From Chlorops oryzae (lineage: Eukaryota; Arthropoda; Insecta; Diptera; Chloropidae): a stretch of 64,000 nt of DNA. How positions within the stretch are numbered: the first letter of the stretch is position 1; each line of letters starts with the position of its first letter. Under the pieces are notes generated by a model. That model saw only the letters and a program-made list of their open reading frames with translations. It was not told the origin of the DNA and ran no database searches. The DNA lies in assembly GCA_020466095.1 (NCBI GenBank), contig CM035806.1:123218661-123282660 (forward strand). The letters run 5' to 3'. The position numbers and the translations under genes are program-made. Of the stretch, positions 32,673 to 43,410 are shown one piece after another.

Positions 32673-33960
32673 TTAGGTGTAGTAAAAAGAAATCCATTAT
32701 TTTTGCATTAAATTGAGGGCTTTATTTAAGATAGTTAGAATGACCCGAATTAGGTCAAATATGCGCCGTTTTGTTCGATAACTTGTTGCCATTTTAAAGG
32801 TAATTTCATTATGCCTCTCTCATAGAAGCCCTCGTTCCTATTAGCAAAAAATTGAGACAGTCGAATTTCAGAAGCCTCTCTTGAAGCGAATGTTTCACCA
32901 GCAAAATTGTTCGCCATGGACAGGAACAGATGGTAATCACTTGGTGCCAGGTCCGGACTATAAGGTTGATGCAGAAGAACCTCCCAACCAAACTCCCGGA
33001 GCTTCTGGCGAGTCACTATCGATGTGTGTGGCCTGGCGTTGTCTTGATGGAACACAATTCCTCTCCTATTGGCCAAAGCTGGCCGCTTATGGGCGATTGC
33101 TTCCTTCAGACGGTCCAATTGTTGACAGTAGAGTTCCGAGTTAAGAGTTTTGCCGTATGGGAGCAGCTCATAGTAGATAATTCCCTGCCAATCCCACCAA
33201 ACACACAGCAAAACCTTCCTGGCCGTCAATCCTGGCTTGGCCACCGTTTCCGCCGGTTCACCGTGTTTCGACCACGACCGTTTTCGCTTGACGTTGTCGT
33301 AAGTGACCCACTTTTCATCACCAGTCACCAACCGCTTCAGAAATGGGTCGATTTTGTTGCGGTTCAGCAGCGATTCGCAGATGGAAATTCGGTCTATGAG
33401 GTTTTTTTGCGTTAACTCGTGTGGCACCCATACATCGAGCTTCTTTGTGTATCCAGCCTTATTCAAATGATTCCAAACGGTTTTTTGTGCAATATTTAGC
33501 TCTTTTGCAATCGAAACAGTGCTAACATGACGGTCGGACTCGATAATTTCCATGATTTTATCGACATTTTCGACAATTGGCCTTCCAGTGCGTGGTGCAT
33601 CCTTGACATCGAAGTTACCGGAACGGAATCGACGAAACCAAAATTGCGCATGATTGGCTGTTACAGTATCAGGTCCATAAACGCTATTCACATTTTCAGC
33701 CGCCTGGCTTACGTTTTCTCCCTTATCGAAGAAAAACTGTAAAATGTAGAGAATTTTCTCTTTGCTGATGTCCATCTTTGACAAGCTCTCAAACAAAACT
33801 GAATCAATCAATCAAAAAAGTGTCAAAAAAGCTTTTTTAGTAGGAACTGTCATCTTTCTAATGCCCTCTAGCGGAACACGATCGGACTTATACAACGCGA
33901 GATGCAGATAAATAACGCCATCTATTGGAAAAATAATGGATTTCTTTTTACTACACCTAA
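32673..33960 (-). mobile_element. Full-length mariner element, 1288 bp
   Basis: TIRs of about 30 bp start TTAGGTGTAGTAAAAAGAAA at both ends, with TA on each side (32671-32672, 33961-33962). One uninterrupted transposase gene lies between them, with about 75-185 bp of non-coding DNA at the ends. All parts needed for transposition appear present. Confidence 0.92.
32750..33775 (-). CDS. Mariner transposase, apparently intact, mellifera-like
   Basis: 341 residues from ATG at 33775 (MDISKEK); the longer printed frame adds a non-ATG extension. The N-terminal helix-turn-helix pair recognises the TIR (about residues 1-110), with APRTGRP as the linker. WVPHEL (about 116-121) is the mariner linker motif. 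The DDD catalytic triad is visible: TGDEKW (Asp about 153), FHQDNARPH (Asp about 245) and PSDYHLF (Asp about 280), with 34 residues between the last two, the DD34D spacing. RKRSWSK and GIMKLPLKWQ point to the mellifera subfamily. It cuts and pastes at TA. No stop or frameshift was seen, so activity is plausible but untested. Confidence 0.9.
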   Translation of the reverse strand: MDISKEKILYILQFFFDKGENVSQAAENVNSVYGPDTVTANHAQFWFRRFRSGNFDVKDAPRTGRPIVENVDKIMEIIESDRHVSTVSIAKELNIAQKTVWNHLNKAGYTKKLDVWVPHELTQKNLIDRISICESLLNRNKIDPFLKRLVTGDEKWVTYDNVKRKRSWSKHGEPAETVAKPGLTARKVLLCVWWDWQGIIYYELLPYGKTLNSELYCQQLDRLKEAIAHKRPALANRRGIVFHQDNARPHTSIVTRQKLREFGWEVLLHQPYSPDLAPSDYHLFLSMANNFAGETFASREASEIRLSQFFANRNEGFYERGIMKLPLKWQQVIEQNGAYLT

Positions 33961-33962
33961 TA

Positions 33963-35453
33963 TATGTATATAATATTGCAAATGCAATCAAAAGCTCCGC
34001 AGTGTTCCTTTAAAACTGCATACCACGACTTTAATTTATTAAATTTTTTTATGGCCATCAAAGTCAAAAATAGTGTAATTTTGGCTTTTAAATTCGGTTA
34101 TTTTTAAATTAATACAATCGAGTCTCTTTTTTTGACTCTTCGAAAACTTTGAGTTTTTATCTTCAATTTGATACCATGGTTGCTAAAAAAAAGTTTCAAA
34201 ATCAATACAAAACTTAGGTTTGAAAATAATTATTATGTATTTTTGACTCCCAGAAAAGTTATTTTAATCAAATTTATTGAGCACACTTTTAGGCAGCATG
34301 AGAAAAAGAAAAATCTTAGCAATTTAAAAATTTCTGAATAGTGTTTTAGTTTTACATATCCGCCTAAAAGTATGCTCACCAATTTAGTCGAATTCTTTCC
34401 GCGCCTCTAGCTCTTTACGAGTGCAAGATGGACCCCCCCTTGCTGTACAATTTTTTGTCCGTCTGGACCTCCCCTATCCAAAGTCAAAAAATGTTTTAAA
34501 AAATTTAAAGTTTTGACTTTGAAGGCTCAAATACGCTTGAAGCTGCAAAAAAGTATAAGACTATTTTATACGCCTGCAAAGGTCTGACAATTCTCTGTCG
34601 GACTGCATTAAAATTTTTATCTTGGATTCAAACGTTGAGGCGTGAACATTTTATTTCTGAAACCACTGCAAATTTCTTTCTTTCCCTTATAACTACTCAG
34701 GGGTGCAATTTGGACCCCCCCTGCCATACGATTTTTTGTTAGTTCTGGCGCCCTCTATCAGCTCCCGACTGGTTGACCTTCACAAACGAAACACCCTGTA
34801 TAATAAATAAATCGTCTCAGGGCAATGGATTTCTTCCAAGAAGAGATTAAGTTGAGAAAAATTGAAGTTCAGCTCCAATAAAATTTTCTTAGTACGAGGA
34901 GTGTGTGTATGCAGTGGAAGTATTTACGTGTGCACGGAGGGGTGTTTTTTGTGTGTGTGTGCGTGGTCCCATTTGATGGTTTAACAGAAGCAGCTTGTAT
35001 TGGATTGCTTCGTTCGTCAACATTGTCCTTTTTAATATTGTTCGGTTATTTGCATTAGTGATAGCACACGAATGAGGTTGTAAATCCTTGCAAATTGAAG
35101 ATGTCCTCAAATTTACTTACCAATGCAGGCATGCACACAGGGAGAGGCGTGATTATGTGCACTACGTATGTGTCATGACATTTACCCTTGCTCCATCCAC
35201 CATTCGTTAGGTCGATTCCCTTTTAACCCATTCTTTTGCATGTTCGCGATTTATATTGTTTTTTTTTGGAATTTTATTTTTCTTTTCGCTCATTGTTTGG
35301 TTTGTTATTGTTTTTTTTTTTTTTTTTTTGTTTTTTTGTTGTCTGTACTGAATGACTTGATTTCTTTGCGTGTTTGTCGTGCGCGCCGATTCCCATGCAT
35401 TTGCATAAACATTGACGTAAAATTTAACGACGAAACCAGCAAAAGCTACTCGA
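33963..35453. other. No gene; degenerate repeat-like DNA
   Basis: AT-rich with poly-T tracts (35310-35330) and a GT run (34918-34965). ACACCCTGTAT at 34789 resembles an element terminus. GGACCCCCCCTTGC (34429) and GGACCCCCCCTGCC (34712) are an internal repeat. No protein domain. Confidence 0.4.
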
Positions 35454-35458
35454 CGACG

Positions 35459-36888
35459 CACAGTGCTTCGTTCCATAGACAAAAATCCAAAAAAAAAATT
35501 GTTTTAATATATTGATGAAATATATATTTTCGGAAAGATAATAAAACAACTAATAGAATTATAGAAAAATATTAATGGTTTGACTCTTTATATCACCACT
35601 AGAGGGCGCTCAACTAAGACGATTTTAAGCAAAACTGCTTTAACAAAATAATTCGCTCAAGTCGATTCACTAAAAATAATGTCAAAAATTTATTTTTTCG
35701 TGAAATTACTTCAAATTTAATTTTTTGACTTCTTCAATATATAAGTAATAAATAAAAATATACTTTTTGGCCAAGGGGCTTAATGTCATTTTGTTTTTTT
35801 GCTTTAAAAAACACAAATTTTTGGTTGGATATTCAAAAATTACAAAACTTTATTGGAGTACAAAAAAAAAATACGGAAAAACGGTTTTTTTTTTATTCCT
35901 ATTTTCAATACATTATATATTCTTCTAATAAATTATGAAAAAGTCAGACTTATATCGAACCAACAATTGAGAAAAAAATCATTTTTTCCCAAAAGCGTTT
36001 TTCTTGATTTATGAAATACTTGTTTCAAGCTATTTGGCAAGAAATTGCCAGAAATACATTTTTGGCTTAATAGACTTTAGGTTTCTTGTTTTAACTTTTT
36101 CAATATATGAGAAGTACATTAAAAATATGCTTTTAGGCAAAGGAGCTTAATATCATTTTGCTTTTCTGCTTGAAAAAGGCACAAGATTTTTTTTCATAGT
36201 AAAAAATATCGAAACTTTAATGGAGTAAAAAAAAAAAATACGGAAAAACGGGTATTTTTTTGTTCCTATTTTTAGTACCTTATATATTCCTCTAATAAGT
36301 TATGAAAAAATCAGACTTTTATCGAACCAACAAATAAAGAAAAAGTTAGATTTTAAAAATGTATATTTTCATGATTTATACTAAAGTTTTCTTTGTAAAT
36401 AAACATTATTAAATGCAGCCAAAAAGTATGCTTTTCAATATTTATGAAATGTGCATGCATTTATAAGTCTTTACCTTCGTTGTTTTTCGTTGCAATTTTA
36501 GAAAAATGTGGCTGATTATTGAGTCTTAAGTCCTTGCTTTATCTCTCTCGTTTTTTTAAAAGAACTGTCTGCGAAAAGACTTAAGACGTGAACGTGAAAA
36601 CAGTAATAAAAATCTTACGAAATGAATGGAGGAAATATTATTTTTTGATAAGATCGCATATGTATATACTCTTCCCCCAATTTTTAAGAAATTTTTGGCA
36701 AAATATCCATTTTTATAGCCAAAAATAACTTTGGGTGGTATGGGCGGTGGGTGGTGGGTGGGGTCAATTTTGATGAAACTTAGAAATTTTCTTAATTAAG
36801 CCATATTAGGGACTTGTGCCAAATTTCATTGCCCTACGACACTTCTTTCTATTTTTGTCCATCGAATGTATGGGATCGAAGCACTGTG
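35459..36888. mobile_element. Non-autonomous Transib element, 1430 bp
   Basis: Ends CACAGTGCTTCG and its complement, flanked by CGACG on both sides (35454-35458, 36889-36893), the same 5-bp target as the element at 2324-3925. Inside, two tandem copies of about 260 bp, with a period of about 370 bp, are recognisable: 35728-35990 and 36095-36350, sharing AAAAATACGGAAAAACGG and AGACTTWTATCGAACCAAC. A decayed Harbinger MITE core is near 36525-36590. No transposase. Confidence 0.8.
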
Positions 36889-36893
36889 CGACG

Positions 36894-37699
36894 CACTGCC
36901 GCTTCTTGTGGCAAATTTACCGCAGCTATTGCCAAAGAACTTGCTGCTAACTGTGCTTGCTACCTGCACACACGCGATCACCCTTGCACACTCACACACA
37001 CGCGCACACAAAAGCGTCCAAATCAGTTAAAAGAAATAGACTCAAAAAACCTTATTTACCGCATCGTTCTTAGTTTTTATGGTGTCGTAGGACTTTTTGT
37101 TTCTTTTGCTTTCTTTTTTTGCGAGTATTCTGCTTTCTGTCATTTTTGTTTTTTGGTTTTTTGTTTTTGATAACTTTTCTCATGGAATTTTGCGTTGCGA
37201 ACGTATTGTTGCCATTTGAAAAGCACTTGCCTTACAAGCAAAGATAGTGTGAAAATTTCGTTTAGGGTTCAAAAGGTCAAATTACTTCTTTGTTCAAATG
37301 AGGGGAACATTTTAATCGACCTTTCTCGGTTGTAGTTGGTAGCACCAAAGCTCTTACTTAAATTTTTTGATTTTTCAATTGACTGAGAATGATATTTTGA
37401 TATGCCATTTGCGTGTTTTAGGTTAAAGTTAATAGCAAAAAATTTTTTTAAATCTTTTTCAAGAATGTCTTGCGTTATTAAACAAAGAGAATGTTAGAAC
37501 CACAAAATGTGCGCGACGTATACGCAACGTGCACGATGGGATGAAGTAAAATTGCTCATACGACATGCATGATATGTATTGGTGAAAATTTGGTTTTCTG
37601 CTCTTGCGAAAGGCAATGAATTTGAAAATTATGTTTCTTTCTTCTATCAGATTTCAATTTACAAGAAACTATTAAAGTTTAATTTTTGTGCATACGTAC
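36894..37699. other. No gene seen
   Basis: AC-rich patch at 36960-37015, otherwise AT-rich. If the exon at 37700-37734 is real, the part below 37700 is its intron. Confidence 0.4.
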
Positions 37700-37734
37700 C
37701 TCAGACAAACGCGCTCCTCATCGTCGCTGTTCAT
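37700..37734 (-). CDS. Candidate host first coding exon (11 codons)
   Basis: On the minus strand an AAAAAATGAAC start opens MNSDDEERVCL and runs into CTGAG followed by GTACGTATG, a near-consensus splice donor at 37699. Third positions are GC-rich (AAC, AGC, GAC, GAG, CGC) in AT-rich surroundings, and an acidic N-terminus is common in nuclear proteins. The gene is not recognised, and no second exon was found in the window. It may be chance, but codon use, start context and donor agree. Confidence 0.4.
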
Positions 37735-38156
37735 TTTTTGAGTCATTCGATTGGTTGAGAAAAATCAGTTTAAGTAGTTATAGAAGTTTTCATTGAATTG
37801 ATTGTATTCTTCGGTTTTTCCAATTCGCTTTAAAACGACCTTTTCGAGAACCTAAAAGTAAAAAAAAAAACACATAAAAGTTCAAAATACAGTTAGGCTC
37901 AGTAAAATTGTTTTATTAGATTTCGTGCAATGCAATGCGTTTCATTTTGACCTTAGAAAAAAGTTTTTAAAACGCCACGGAATGGGATTTGAGTGAAAAG
38001 AATTGGAGTTTCCGACCGTCCTATTTTTATTCAATTCAATTTAAATTCAATTTATTCAAGTTAACATTGGATATAGAGCTACATTAAGACTTTTATGTCT
38101 TTTATTAAAAATCTTCAGAAAAATTCAAAGTTGTCTATAAATAAGAATAAAACTAA
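37735..38156. other. No gene; possible 5' UTR/promoter of the minus-strand exon
   Basis: Lies upstream of the candidate exon on the minus strand. Plain AT-rich DNA. No TATA box could be assigned. Confidence 0.3.
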
Positions 38157-38326
38157 GGGCCCATTTACATTTTTGACGTTTGACATCAAAAAAATGTGAC
38201 TTCAAAATTTAAAATGTTTTTTTGATTCAAAAAACGATTTTGATGTCAAAAATTCTTACGTGTACACTTTTTGAAGATTGTTTTGACATAGATTTTGACA
38301 AAATTGTCAAATGTGTAAATGCCTCC
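38157..38326. mobile_element. TAA-flanked MITE, 170 bp
   Basis: GGGCCCATTTACA on the left and GGAGGCATTTACA as complement of the right end, with TAA on both sides (38154-38156, 38327-38329). Looks Harbinger-like. A half copy is at 2085-2195. Confidence 0.65.
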
Positions 38327-38342
38327 TAAGATTAAAAACTAA

Positions 38343-38844
38343 AGCCCAAAATCCAATATTGCGAGAGCCCGATGCGAGAGTGCGCGACGTCACGAAAATT
38401 TTTTTCGTGACGCATTTCAATCTCCAGTGAGAGTTTTGCGTCACGCAGATGATAGCATAATTTCGCTTCTATTAATGCAATATTTGAACCAAGTACCAAT
38501 CTAACGAGTACCGAGTACTCATAAAATTTAAAAGTTATGACTTGATCTAAAATTTTAATTAAAAATTTTCAATAATTTTTTAGAAAATTTTCAAAATGAA
38601 TCAAAACTCGCGAAATATTTTACAGGGTCTGCATTTGTTTTATTAGTTTAAACGAGTACCCAATACCGAGTACTCAAAAAATAGCTACATCTTAACCTAA
38701 CAAATTGCCTCGCAACGAGAAATATTCAATTTTTCAAACTTTTCTCGTGACGAGGTCTCGCAGTGCGATACATTGGAGCTTGATCCATATAATTGATTGT
38801 TTTGAAATTTGTGTGGGTCTCGTCTCGGGCTCTCGCATCGGGCT
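38343..38844. mobile_element. TAA-flanked MITE, 502 bp
   Basis: Left end AGCCCAAAATCC, complement of right end AGCCCGATGCGAGAG, TAA on both sides. Subterminal GAGAGCCCGATGCGAGAG is mirrored. Internal CGAGTACC repeats occur (38505, 38655). It lies 17 bp from the previous MITE. Confidence 0.55.
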
Positions 38845-38911
38845 TAAGGCAACAATGCAGCTTAAGGTTAAAAAAAATTAAAAAATAAAATATAAACTAC
38901 ATAGATACATA

Positions 38912-39158
38912 TCGCACCCTTGCTACTAAATTGGCACAATTCGAAATTTCGTATTTCTCTAAAATCATTCAATCTCTCTTGAAACTAAGGAGAAATAATA
39001 TTTTTTCTAAACTTTTATTATTCTCAATCGACTGCTGCATCTGTCAATATAAGAGCTAATTTTCTAGGTTTTGGGTTTCTTACAGAAAAATGCAATCGAA
39101 CATAAAAAAATTGATTTAAAAATTTTTGAATTGTGCCGATTTATTAGCAAAGGTGCGA
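38912..39158. mobile_element. TCGCACC MITE, copy 2
   Basis: TCGCACCCTTGCTA on the left and its complement on the right, TA on both sides, 247 bp. The interior aligns with copy 1 (GRCACAAYTCRAAATTTC near the left end). Confidence 0.75.
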
Positions 39159-39160
39159 TA

Positions 39161-39779
39161 TGTTTGTAAAGTTTTTATAATGTGGTTAATTTAATTTAAT
39201 TTTATTTTATTTTATTCTGCATTAAGATAATTTGAATTGATATTTATATTTGAATTACGACAAATATTGTACTACGCTTTGCTTAAAAGAGCCACTTTCC
39301 AATATGGTTTTGATAGCTATTGGTCGTGAGTTGTACATGGGAACATACAAAATATCAAGAGGAGAATGTAATGGCACGGGTACAGTTGGTAACTAGTACC
39401 TGGTGACGGGGACACTTACTGCAGGGAAACTTCAAAATTTCTCATGAAGCCCAAAATAAAATTTTAAAATTTTTGGTTTCTAGCATGAACAGATTCATAC
39501 ACAAATACATACATATGTATAACGTCGCAACAAAAACAACAAAAAATAAAAAAAATGGGCAAAAGGACATAGCTCAGCACTGTTTCGAATTCAGTTTCAT
39601 ACTGAATCATTTCTGTTGCTTCGCGAATACAAAAGTAAAAAACCCGAATTTTTCCGATTGCTAGAATTCTTTCGCTGGGAGCTAGAGCTCAGTATCGCTA
39701 GCGACCAAATTTTTGTTCGGCGTGAAACATCTATATATTATTTGATTAGTGGTAATATCAAGCTACGACTTCGCGGGGA
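39161..39779. other. No recognisable gene
   Basis: AT-rich start, then 39300-39780 with balanced composition that could be old coding DNA; no domain was identified in any frame. Confidence 0.35.
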
Positions 39780-40641
39780 CACCCCGAAATGTAATTTGTC
39801 AAGTAGATATTTCGGCACCCCCACATGAATCAGATTTTTTGGCAACTGGAATAACGGTAGCCAGTTTTCATGAGAGAGGAAAGGGAGATACAGTGAAGCA
39901 GTGGTTAATAATGTGAATTAGAGGGCTGATTATGTAAGAGAGAATAAGTTTAATGAATTTGATAGGCAATCCATCATGTCCACAAGCATTAGACTTAATC
40001 TTCATGATACATCTCCATACCTCAGTTTCACTAACGACGGAGAATTGAAAGTCAGACGTTGATTGTATATTTGCCTTAAATTGATCTGTTTGAACAAAGC
40101 AGTTAGGGGCTACAATGTGTGCATTTAGCACGCATGGGTCAATGTTACATGACTGAGCTTTAAACTGACAGACATTGAACTGGCGCCAATTGCAGCATAA
40201 CTTGTCAGCTGGTAGAGAAACATTTAATTTCGATTGAAAGTATAAGTTTTTCGATCGGCGAATGGGAGTGACTGCAGTGTTTCTATTCCTTTTGTAGTGC
40301 TCCCACGCTACAGCAGTCTTTTCGATTTTCCACAACGCATACATTTTGTTCCGATGTCGAATTGCTGAACATAACGAGGGTGAAAACCAAGGACAGGAGG
40401 AGTTTCTAATAAATACAGTACGCTGGGGAACATGTTTAACAGCAAGCTTTTGTAAGTTATTTATTAGGAATTCCATCTTCCCATTCACAGAATTTTCACA
40501 CCAGATGTCATTCCAGGGAACCAGCATCAAATCATGAAATAGTGCAGCATTGTTAGTTCTATTAAAGTCTCTATATGTCAAAGTAGAGGACTCTGCGGCT
40601 TTGTTTAATTATATGTCCAGGGTACAGAACAAAAGATCATG
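39780..40641 (-). pseudogene. LINE ORF2 fragment: region between endonuclease and RT
   Basis: A 237-residue frame (39868-40581) plus readable flanks. WFSPSLCSAIRHRNKMYALW is the conserved block after the endonuclease. CGHDGLPIKFIK and INHCFTVSPFPLS are the start of a non-LTR reverse transcriptase, followed after a stop by WKLATVIPVAKK-like residues. Sequence decays below about 39780. Upstream it joins the endonuclease piece at 44921 once the hAT element (40650-44912) is discounted. Jockey/CR1 group by general likeness; the clade is uncertain. Confidence 0.75.
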
Positions 40642-40753
40642 ATCAGAGACAGGCCCGTGCGCAAGAATTGTCCAAGGGGGGGTTTTTTTCTATTCATCAA
40701 AACAAGTGGTTAAAAATCAAGAGTAACGATTTGAATGACTTTATTAAAACAAT

Positions 40754-41452
40754 TCAGTTTTGGTGAGTTTCATGTAACAAAGAAACCCTTCGAGGCACAG
40801 AAAAAAAGTGTTCCAAAATCGTTTCCACGTCAATTTCAACCTCATGATGTATATTCAGTGAGGCTAGGCCATTTAGTCGATCTTCAGACATTGTCGATCT
40901 GTGGTACGTTTTGAGACGACGCAATGTTGAGAAAGACCTTTCATTTGTAGCAGTAGTGACGGGTAAAATTGCCATTATGCGGAGGATTTGATGGATGTTC
41001 GTAAATGCATCTGCGTTGCAAATATCAAGCGCATCAAGTGAATTTTTTATATCCATTCCAGAAATGCGTCGATGCCTAAGTTGAACTTCACTGATCCAGA
41101 AGTTAGGACTGTCATTGTTCAAAATAGAAGAGTGTTGTGTAAATAATTGAACACAGGACTCTATATCGAGTGCTTTCATTTTATTTGGGAACAAGCAATC
41201 GATATTTGATAGGATATTGCGATGATTGAGGAACCTATCATGAAGATGAGCGATGAAAGTATCAAGGTATGGTAAGTATATAGTTATGCGAAAGTAATCT
41301 TCAACTGAATCAGTGACGACGTTGTTGCGATGTGTTTGTTTCGCAGTTAACCGCGGCTTTCGCAATTCGATATCATGCTCCTTGCCGACTGTGCACGCTT
41401 TCTCAAAAATTTCTCGGAAATATTCAGAAGCTCTTTTTCTTCTTTCGAGCAA
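40754..41452 (-). pseudogene. hAT transposase C-terminal half
   Basis: 232 residues. The end shows the hAT dimerisation signature: ILPVTTATNERSFSTLRRLK, then YHRSTMSEDRLNGLASL. Upstream RAS/EYFREIFEKA and Asp/His-rich stretches fit the part after the RNase H-like core. Similar proteins are around 500-700 residues with zinc fingers, so the N-terminal half is missing; the upstream DNA is taken up by later insertions. Not functional. Confidence 0.85.
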
Positions 41453-41727
41453 TTCTTTTTTTGCAGCATCAGCTAACTCAACAGCTTCTGCAAGATCTTG
41501 ACTTTTTTGCTTGAATTATCCGACTCAGAGACAAGGTCAAAGAATGTATGATTTTTAACAAAAATTCTAGTTCATGTTACAAGATTATAATATATTTGTT
41601 AGACCGGAAGCGGAATTTTCAGGGGGCGTGCTACGTTTTTGATTTTTCCATAAGAATGCATGCACTGGGGGCCTACTTCAATTCAACACACACGTTTTTT
41701 GCCAATTGCCATCTATAGTACTATATA

Positions 41728-43078
41728 CAGGGATCGTAAATAACTGTTATGGAAAAAAAGAGAGGCAAAAAATCATCACTTTCAAGACATCGGAGGCTGA
41801 AGATTAATATATGGAAGGGGTCGCATTGAAACTAACTGTCGAAATCCGTGATGATATTAAATAAAAATCCTAAAATCCAACTAAAACAGTTACTTTTCAA
41901 CTGAAAAGAAAAAAATTAGAATGAAAGTCTTAAAAAGAGATTTTTATTTTTCGAGCCAAAAATAACAGTTATTAAAGATTTTTATTTTTTCAGTCCCATT
42001 TAACTGTTATTTTGCAACTTTTATTTAAAAGTCCGAAAATAAAAGATATTTTCGGATTTTTATTTTTTCTGTTGAAAATAAAAATCCTTTTATGTAATTT
42101 CTAAAATAACGGGAAAAATTAATTTTTGTTTCTTTCAATACACAAAAAAAGACATAAAGTTTCATATAATTAGGTGTTTTTCCCGAAAACTGAAATGCTG
42201 CCTGTCGTAGCTTAGGGGATGCGTATTGGCCTAACACCCGAGAGACCAGAGTTCAATCCTCAACAAGCGCAATCAGCAATTGTTCAAAAAAAATCTATAA
42301 ATAGAACCAAAACGAGACGCAGAGAAAAATAAAGAGAAGTGAGCACACGACAGCGAACAGCGCTCTGCGATGATAATGTCATTGGTGATGGCCTATCCCG
42401 TTTGTGTAGAAATGTCACTAAAAGTGTCTTACAAATTGTCAGGGGTATCGGCTCCGATGTCACGCTGAAAGCATAGGTGATGTCATGCGAACTTTTCCTG
42501 CTGGGTTGTTATCTTTGTATACCCCATAGCATCCAGCCACGGAAAACAATGAATTGAAATAAAATAAAAAATAAAAATCATATGCATATATCCAAGGCTA
42601 AGCTTTGACTTTAAAAGATGCTGCGAGCTGGGTATACCTAAAGTAATTGATTTCGAAGTCTTTGCATTCTAAAAAAATCTGTATAGAAGTTTTCGGGGAA
42701 AACACCTAATTATATGAAACTTTATGTCTTTTTTTGTATTGAAACAAACAAAAATTAATTTTTCCCGTTATTTTAGAAATTACATAAAAAGGATTTTTAT
42801 TTTCAACAGAAAAAATAAAAATCCGAAAATAACTTTTATTTTCGGACTTTTAAATAAAAGTTGCAAAATAACAGTTAAATGGGACTGAAAAAATAAAAAT
42901 CTTTAATAACTGTTATTTTTGGCTCGAAATATAAAAACCTCTTTGTAAGACTTTCATTCTAATTTTTTTCTTTTCAGTTAAAAAATAACTGTTTTAGTTG
43001 GATTTTTTGAAAAAAAGTTTTAAAATAATAATTATTAAATAACTTTTTTAATATCTCTTATAACAGTTACGGTCCCTG
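41728..43078. mobile_element. Foldback element with tRNA-like centre
   Basis: Arms of roughly 450 bp (41728-42200 and 42660-43078) are reverse complements, with CAGGGATCGTAA at the left and CAGGGACCGTAA as complement of the right end. AACTGTTATTTT-type motifs repeat in both arms. The loop of about 450 bp starts with a tRNA-like sequence and ends in an A-rich stretch (42553-42580), the layout of a tRNA-derived SINE. Flanking octamers do not match, so no TSD is claimed. CAGGG ends suggest hAT. Confidence 0.75.
42200..42275 (+). repeat. tRNA-like sequence in the foldback loop
   Basis: A-box-like TAGCTTAGGGGATGCG and B-box-like GAGTTCAATCCTC about 35 bases apart. The following 300 bases end in an A-rich tail, so this is probably the head of a SINE and not a working tRNA. 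Confidence 0.5.
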
Positions 43079-43410
43079 GATTTAAGTAATCAGTTGCAGA
43101 ACGAAATTGAAATTGCCTCAATTTTAAATGTCAGATTTGTTTCGAAATTTTCTGAAATTATGCAATATCGTTGTTCGCCTGGACATAGAATAAATTTCTA
43201 TTGAAATCGAATTGATTTCGAATGTTTTTATTTGGATGGCATGGCCTTATTTGGATCAGTTACCGGATCTGCCGGAGAATTTTCAATTTTCTAGGCGCTA
43301 GGTTTGAAAAACATGCTCAACGATTTTTTCCTCAAGCATTTTGAATTTAAGTAGAGTCATTTTCGTGATCAGCGACCCCAATTTAGTCTTAAAACCATTC
43401 TTCTCTGCTA

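Noticed and set aside
32881..33742. Plus-strand frames opposite the mariner gene
   Set aside because: Antisense of the conserved transposase coding sequence.
35168..35515. Phe-rich 115-residue frame
   Set aside because: Runs through a poly-T tract; low complexity, no domain.
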